Below, one piece after another: positions 59,874 to 64,000 of a stretch of DNA of 64,000 nt. This DNA is from Syntrophaceticus sp050949745 (lineage in GTDB: Bacteria; Bacillota; DSM-12270; Thermacetogeniales; Thermacetogeniaceae), in the NCBI GenBank assembly GCA_050949745.1, contig JBMNGF010000021.1, forward strand, positions 186,001 to 250,000. Reading direction: 5' to 3'. The position numbers were made by a program, and so were the translations under genes. The notes under the pieces were generated by a model, which saw only the letters and a program-made list of their open reading frames with translations, made no database searches and was not told the origin of the DNA. The first letter of the stretch is position 1. Each line of letters opens with the position of its first letter.

Positions 59874-61550
59874 ATGCTTATAGGTCTTGATGTAGGAGGC
59901 ACCTATACAGATGCCGTTTTGATGGATGGCAGAAAAATAGTAAAAAAGATGAAGGTACCAACACAGAATGATAATCTATTGAATTCTTTACTTGCTGCCC
60001 TGGATCCTTTGCTGGAGGCAGTACAGGATAATGAATTGGACAGGATTGTACTGAGCACAACCCTGATCACAAATCTGATCGCCACGAAAAAAGTGGATTC
60101 TGCAGCTCTGGTGATCATACCTGGGCCCGGTTTGAATCCACGGCTGTATGATTATAAGGTACCAGATACCTTCTTATTGTCTGGAGCTATCGACTTCCGC
60201 GGCAGGGAAATTGAGGTTCTGGATGAGCAAGAGATCAAAACTTGTGCTCAAAAGATTCAAGAATCAGGAGTTATGCGGGTTGCAGTTGTGGGAAAGTTTT
60301 CTCAGCGAAACAATAAACATGAAAAAATTGTGGCCTCATATCTTCAGGAACATATTCCAGGTTTAACTGTGGCTATGGGCCACCAGGTAACAGGACGCTT
60401 GAACTTCCCGCGCAGGGTGTACACTACATTGCTGACCCTGGCTACCCAGCACAGGTTTGATAGCTTTTATTCTGAGGTATCGAAACTCCTTACACAGAGA
60501 GGTATTGCTGCCCCACTCTATATTCTAAAAGCTGATGGAGGCACCTTATCCTTTAGCAGTTCTGTGTTAAAACCGGTGGAAACTATCTTCTCCGGCCCAG
60601 CTGCCAGTACACTTGGTGCCCTAGCACTTACCCCAAAAGGGGAGACTTCGGTTGTAGTTGATATCGGTGGAACCACTACAGATCTGGCCCTTATACTTTC
60701 CGGAAGGCCGCTCCTTGCCTCCAAGGGTGCGTCTATCGATGAGATGCTTACACATGTCAGGGCCTTTGCCACTAGTTCTGCCGCTGTTGGCGGTGACAGC
60801 TGTATAATGGTTGAGGATGGCATTTTACAGATCATGCCTTATCGAGAAGGCCCTGCTTATTGCATGGGAGGGCCATCACCTACACCGACTGACGCTATGC
60901 GGGCGCTGGATCTGGTGGAGATCGGGGAAGAGAGACAAGCTGTCCAGGCTATGGAGATGTTAGGCAGGGAACTGGGGATGGCGCCACAGCAGACAGCGAA
61001 CATGGTTTTAGAAAAGACAATGCAGCGTATTGCTGCTGAAATTGAGGCTATGTTCTCCTCCTGGGAGCAAGAGCCTGCTTACCGCATTTGGGAACTGGAG
61101 CAGCGAAAAAAAATACGTCCTCAGAATCTTGTGGGGATCGGAGCGGCATCATCTGGCTTGCTGCCTCTGTTAGGGGAGGAAATGGGATGCAGTACACTGA
61201 CACCGGCTGATGCCGATGTGGCCAATGCCATCGGTGCGGCTCTCGCCAAGATAAATCTTCGTCTGACCTTTCACTTTGATACAGACAGAAATTTCTATTT
61301 TATCGAAGAAAACGGGGTGCAGGAAAAACTAAAAGGAGTTACATCACTTGCTGATGCGGAAAATTTTACACTGACCAGGCTTCAAGAGGAAGGGAAAAAG
61401 ATCGGTATTTCCAGGCAAGAAGAACCTGAGTTTGTGTACAGCGAACTCTTTAATATGGTACGGGGTTGGAGAACTGAGGGGCGCTTAATCGATGTCTGTG
61501 TACAGTTTCCCACAGGAATACTTGAGTTTCAGGAAGGAGGTGCTGGCTGA
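59874..61550 (+). CDS. hydantoinase/oxoprolinase family protein (HyuA-like)
   Basis: A 558-residue member of the actin-like-ATPase-fold hydantoinase A/oxoprolinase family. The N-terminal ATP-binding GLDVGGTYTDAVLMDGR (about 4-20), a central STTLITNLIA (about 63-72) and VVDIGGTTTDLALI (about 261-274) are characteristic. Family members use ATP to open cyclic amides (5-oxoproline, hydantoins) or carboxylate ketones. No HyuB-type partner is adjacent. It overlaps the HDAC-family gene by one base, which suggests a shared pathway on an amide compound. Confidence 0.87.
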   Translation: MLIGLDVGGTYTDAVLMDGRKIVKKMKVPTQNDNLLNSLLAALDPLLEAVQDNELDRIVLSTTLITNLIATKKVDSAALVIIPGPGLNPRLYDYKVPDTFLLSGAIDFRGREIEVLDEQEIKTCAQKIQESGVMRVAVVGKFSQRNNKHEKIVASYLQEHIPGLTVAMGHQVTGRLNFPRRVYTTLLTLATQHRFDSFYSEVSKLLTQRGIAAPLYILKADGGTLSFSSSVLKPVETIFSGPAASTLGALALTPKGETSVVVDIGGTTTDLALILSGRPLLASKGASIDEMLTHVRAFATSSAAVGGDSCIMVEDGILQIMPYREGPAYCMGGPSPTPTDAMRALDLVEIGEERQAVQAMEMLGRELGMAPQQTANMVLEKTMQRIAAEIEAMFSSWEQEPAYRIWELEQRKKIRPQNLVGIGAASSGLLPLLGEEMGCSTLTPADADVANAIGAALAKINLRLTFHFDTDRNFYFIEENGVQEKLKGVTSLADAENFTLTRLQEEGKKIGISRQEEPEFVYSELFNMVRGWRTEGRLIDVCVQFPTGILEFQEGGAG

Positions 61551-62920
61551 TGGCACAAAAAACAGGTGTGGTTTTCTTTCCTGCCTTTGATTGGGCGATC
61601 ACACCGACCCATCCGGAGCGTGAGGAAAGATTACTATATACTAGAGACCAGTTATTCGAGGAGGGGATCATGGATCTTCCCCAGCTCATCGAATATAAAC
61701 CCCGTGTAGCTACATATAAAGATATTGCCAGAGCTCATTTCTGTGTGCCTGATATACAAACACAGATCATAAATGCACATCTGATCGCAGTTGGCGGCAC
61801 ACTGGTTCTGGCAGACGCATTGATGGATGATCAGATCAGCAATGGCTTTGCCATGGTCAGGCCTCCGGGACATCATGCCATGCGGGTTGCCCATGGTAAC
61901 AGGGGTTTTTGCAATATCAATAACGAGGCGATTATGATTGAATATCTTCGCCAAAAATATGACATCCAAAAAATAGCTATTGTGGATACTGATGTTCATC
62001 ATGGTGATGGAACACAGGATATATTTTATCATGATCCAGATGTGCTCTTTATCTCCTTTCATCAGGATGGGCGAACACTTTATCCGGGATCAGGATTCTG
62101 TGATGAACTCGGGGGGCCCAATGCCTTTGGATTGACTCTAAATATTCCTATGATGCCTAATACCACTGATGAAGGGATTCATTATATAATGGATAAGCTG
62201 GTTCTTCCCATACTGGACGATTTTCAGCCTGATCTGGTAGTCAATTCAGCCGGACAGGACAACCATTACACAGATCCTCTGGCAAATATGCGTTTTACAG
62301 CACAGGGTTATGCCAAATTGAACGAAAAACTGGCTCCAGATTTGGCGGTGTTGGAGGGTGGTTATGCAATAGAAACTGCCTTACCCTATGTCAATACAGG
62401 GATCATTTTAGCGATGGCAGGTCTTGACTATTCCTGGGTCAGGGAGCCTGGCTATCGGCCGGATAATTTCCGGGAAACCCAGGAACACAAGGATTATATC
62501 AAGGGTGTAGTTGACTATCTATGGGGTGTATGGAATGAGCGAAAGGAGTTAGGTGAGCAGCAGTATCCTCGAGAGGGAAAGTTCATTGAATCAAGCAGGC
62601 ATGTTTATTATGACACAGACAGCATCAGGGAACAGCAACAGGAAAGTGTTCGCTTATGCGATAACTGTCCAGCTTATCAGGTGATCAACTCCCGGGGGAT
62701 GTATCCGGATGGGCACACAAAATCTATCAAGGCTGTTGCGCTGCATCCAAGAGCATGTAGCACTTGCCAGGAAGAGGCTAGAGCCCTCTACCAGAGTATG
62801 AAGAAAAACCGTAAAGGATTGGATGTCATCTATTTCCAGGATAAACCTGCAGACAGGTATTACCAATTATCTGATAAGGGAGATGTGGAAGTAACAGATG
62901 AGTATTCTGTTACAGAGTGA
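61550..62920 (+). CDS. histone-deacetylase-family amidohydrolase with C-terminal Cys4 motif
   Basis: A 456-residue protein of the arginase/deacetylase superfamily. The HDAC active site is intact: RPPGHHA (His108, His109), DVHHGDGTQ (Asp148, His150), NSAGQDNHYTDP (Asp237) and the catalytic LEGGY (Tyr272). Bacterial relatives deacetylate acetylpolyamines or act in acetoin use. An unusual C-terminal extension (about 330-456) carries CDNC (Cys370, Cys373) and CSTC (Cys403, Cys406), a probable zinc ribbon. It starts inside the stop of the hydantoinase gene and ends 5 bases before mutL. Confidence 0.9.
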   Translation: MAQKTGVVFFPAFDWAITPTHPEREERLLYTRDQLFEEGIMDLPQLIEYKPRVATYKDIARAHFCVPDIQTQIINAHLIAVGGTLVLADALMDDQISNGFAMVRPPGHHAMRVAHGNRGFCNINNEAIMIEYLRQKYDIQKIAIVDTDVHHGDGTQDIFYHDPDVLFISFHQDGRTLYPGSGFCDELGGPNAFGLTLNIPMMPNTTDEGIHYIMDKLVLPILDDFQPDLVVNSAGQDNHYTDPLANMRFTAQGYAKLNEKLAPDLAVLEGGYAIETALPYVNTGIILAMAGLDYSWVREPGYRPDNFRETQEHKDYIKGVVDYLWGVWNERKELGEQQYPREGKFIESSRHVYYDTDSIREQQQESVRLCDNCPAYQVINSRGMYPDGHTKSIKAVALHPRACSTCQEEARALYQSMKKNRKGLDVIYFQDKPADRYYQLSDKGDVEVTDEYSVTE

Positions 62921-62925
62921 TATTT

Positions 62926-64000
62926 ATGGGAAAAATAGAACTATTAGAACAGGATGTTGTTAATCAGATAGCAGCAGGGGAGGTTGTGGAAAGGCCTGCA
63001 TCAGTTGTCAAGGAACTGATCGAAAATGCCATCGATGCTGCCGCAACCCGTATTACAATTGAAATAAAAAAAGCCGGCCTTAAAGAGATCAAGATTATCG
63101 ATAACGGAATAGGAATGTCGGCAGAGGATGCCCAAGCGGCTATAGCCAGACATGCCACCAGCAAGATCAGACAGACAGATGATTTAAATAGGGTGACAAC
63201 ATTGGGTTTCCGTGGAGAGGCTTTAGCCGCTATATCCGCAGTGTCTCGCTTCACATTAATAACTAAAACCCCAGATGCTGTTGCCGGTACAAGGCTAGTT
63301 GTTGAGGGTGGAGAGATAAAAGAAGTGGTTCCTGTGGGATGCCCACAGGGGACGCAGATTATCGTAGAGGATCTGTTTTTTAACAGTCTGCCACGCCGTA
63401 AATTCTTAAAAAGCGATCGTTCAGAGAGTGGGGCTATTGCAGATGTTATCACCCGCTACGCACTGGGTTATCCTGAGATCGCCTTTCACTATACTTCAGG
63501 AAAGAGGCAGAACCTGGTCACATCAGGAAATGATGATCTGTTGGAGATCGCATCCATTATCTACGGCAAGGAATCAAGGGGACGATTCATACAGGTTTCC
63601 CATGCAGAGGAAGGAATTGAGATCAAGGGTTTGATTTCAGATCCGGGATTCACTAGAGCCAGCCGCTATTATCAGTCTTTCTTTGTGAATAAGCGATGGA
63701 TTCGCAATTATATGCTGAGTCGCACACTGGAGAATGCCTATCAGGGCTTGATCACCAGCGGCCATTATCCCTGTGTCGTTATTTTTTTGAATATTGATGC
63801 AAGGTCAATAGATGTCAATGTGCACCCAACAAAAAGTGATATTCGTTTTTCAGATGCCCAACTTGTGGCCAGGGTTTTCTACCATGGACTAAGAAATGCA
63901 CTGACAGAATACTTGCAGCAGCAACGCCGACCAGATCTTTTTTTTCAAGATGTACAGGATGTACGGGATGTACAGGAGGCAGAGCGGCCATCTAAACAGG
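62926..64000 (+). CDS. mutL: DNA mismatch repair protein MutL, N-terminal part
   Basis: Runs off the right edge; about 358 codons are present. The GHKL ATPase domain (about 1-330) shows LLEQDVVNQIAAGEVVERPASV, ELIENAIDA, DNGIGM and TLGFRGEALAAI, all of the MutL type, then the transducer domain with SIDVNVHPTKSDIRF. The linker begins with three 9-bp repeats (63949-63975) coding DVQ DVR DVQ. The C-terminal endonuclease domain, if any, lies outside the window. ATG 62926 has no strong ribosome binding site; it follows the HDAC stop by 5 bases. Confidence 0.96.
   Translation, partial: MGKIELLEQDVVNQIAAGEVVERPASVVKELIENAIDAAATRITIEIKKAGLKEIKIIDNGIGMSAEDAQAAIARHATSKIRQTDDLNRVTTLGFRGEALAAISAVSRFTLITKTPDAVAGTRLVVEGGEIKEVVPVGCPQGTQIIVEDLFFNSLPRRKFLKSDRSESGAIADVITRYALGYPEIAFHYTSGKRQNLVTSGNDDLLEIASIIYGKESRGRFIQVSHAEEGIEIKGLISDPGFTRASRYYQSFFVNKRWIRNYMLSRTLENAYQGLITSGHYPCVVIFLNIDARSIDVNVHPTKSDIRFSDAQLVARVFYHGLRNALTEYLQQQRRPDLFFQDVQDVRDVQEAERPSKQ

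Overview
The window is about 64 kb of continuous, almost entirely plus-strand housekeeping sequence from a spore-forming, low-to-moderate GC Firmicute, most likely an anaerobic clostridial lineage (Peptococcaceae/Syntrophomonas-like). This is inferred from gene order and gene content; no 16S or other taxonomic marker is present. Support comes from close synteny with the Bacillus subtilis ylx-pnp-spoVF-rny-mutSL chromosome segment, sporulation genes (dpaA, dpaB, spoVS, dacF, tepA, ylzJ), strong AGGAGG ribosome binding sites, many TTG/GTG starts, and a Gram-positive LexA box at recA. I see no rRNA, tRNA, CRISPR array, prophage or complete insertion sequence.

Region 1 (1-13.8 kb) covers isoprenoid, translation and RNA genes: the tail of rseP, then ispG and proS, then the nusA-infB operon (rimP, nusA, rnpM, ylxQ, infB, rbfA, nrnA, truB, ribF). 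Two small poorly known genes follow, then rpsO and pnp. Region 2 (13.8-24.8 kb) holds envelope, dipicolinate and lysine genes: ylxY-type deacetylase, dacF, an M16 peptidase, a PRC-barrel protein, dapB, dpaAB, asd, dapA and RNase J. The tepA-ylzJ pair is divergent from ftsK and has a sigma-G-like promoter. Region 3 (24.9-42.2 kb) has ftsK, a wHTH/degenerate PfkB regulator, rodZ, rimO, an unknown anchored protein with an FtsH-like protease, cinA, thpR, recA, rny, an unknown gene, ymdB, spoVS, a dipeptidase, a PHP phosphoesterase and a LysM-NlpC/P60 endopeptidase whose signal anchor lies in another frame.

Region 4 (42.2-51.7 kb) is the most accessory-looking. Two paralogous MoxR AAA+/CoxE-type VWA gene pairs bracket a methyltransferase, the cobalamin nucleotide-loop genes cobU-cobS-cobC, and guaB. 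An MgtC family membrane protein follows. Region 5 (51.7-64 kb) has galT-glgA-Nudix, a palindromic repeat cluster, miaB, a YlbF/YmcA family gene, mutS, a hydantoinase-like gene, an HDAC-family amidohydrolase with a Cys4 tail, and the N-terminal part of mutL, which runs off the window.

The genes group functionally around translation, mRNA decay (PNPase, RNase J, RNase Y, YmdB, NrnA and a YlbF-family protein) and spore maturation (dapB/asd/dapA feeding DpaAB). The best candidates for new biology are an A_AAA_AAG slippery frameshift site in the NlpC/P60 gene, the duplicated MoxR/CoxE modules around cobalamin genes, a promoter-to-terminator structured leader before rny, a 77-bp multi-hairpin element between mgtC and galT, and the uncharacterised protein encoded between rny and ymdB.
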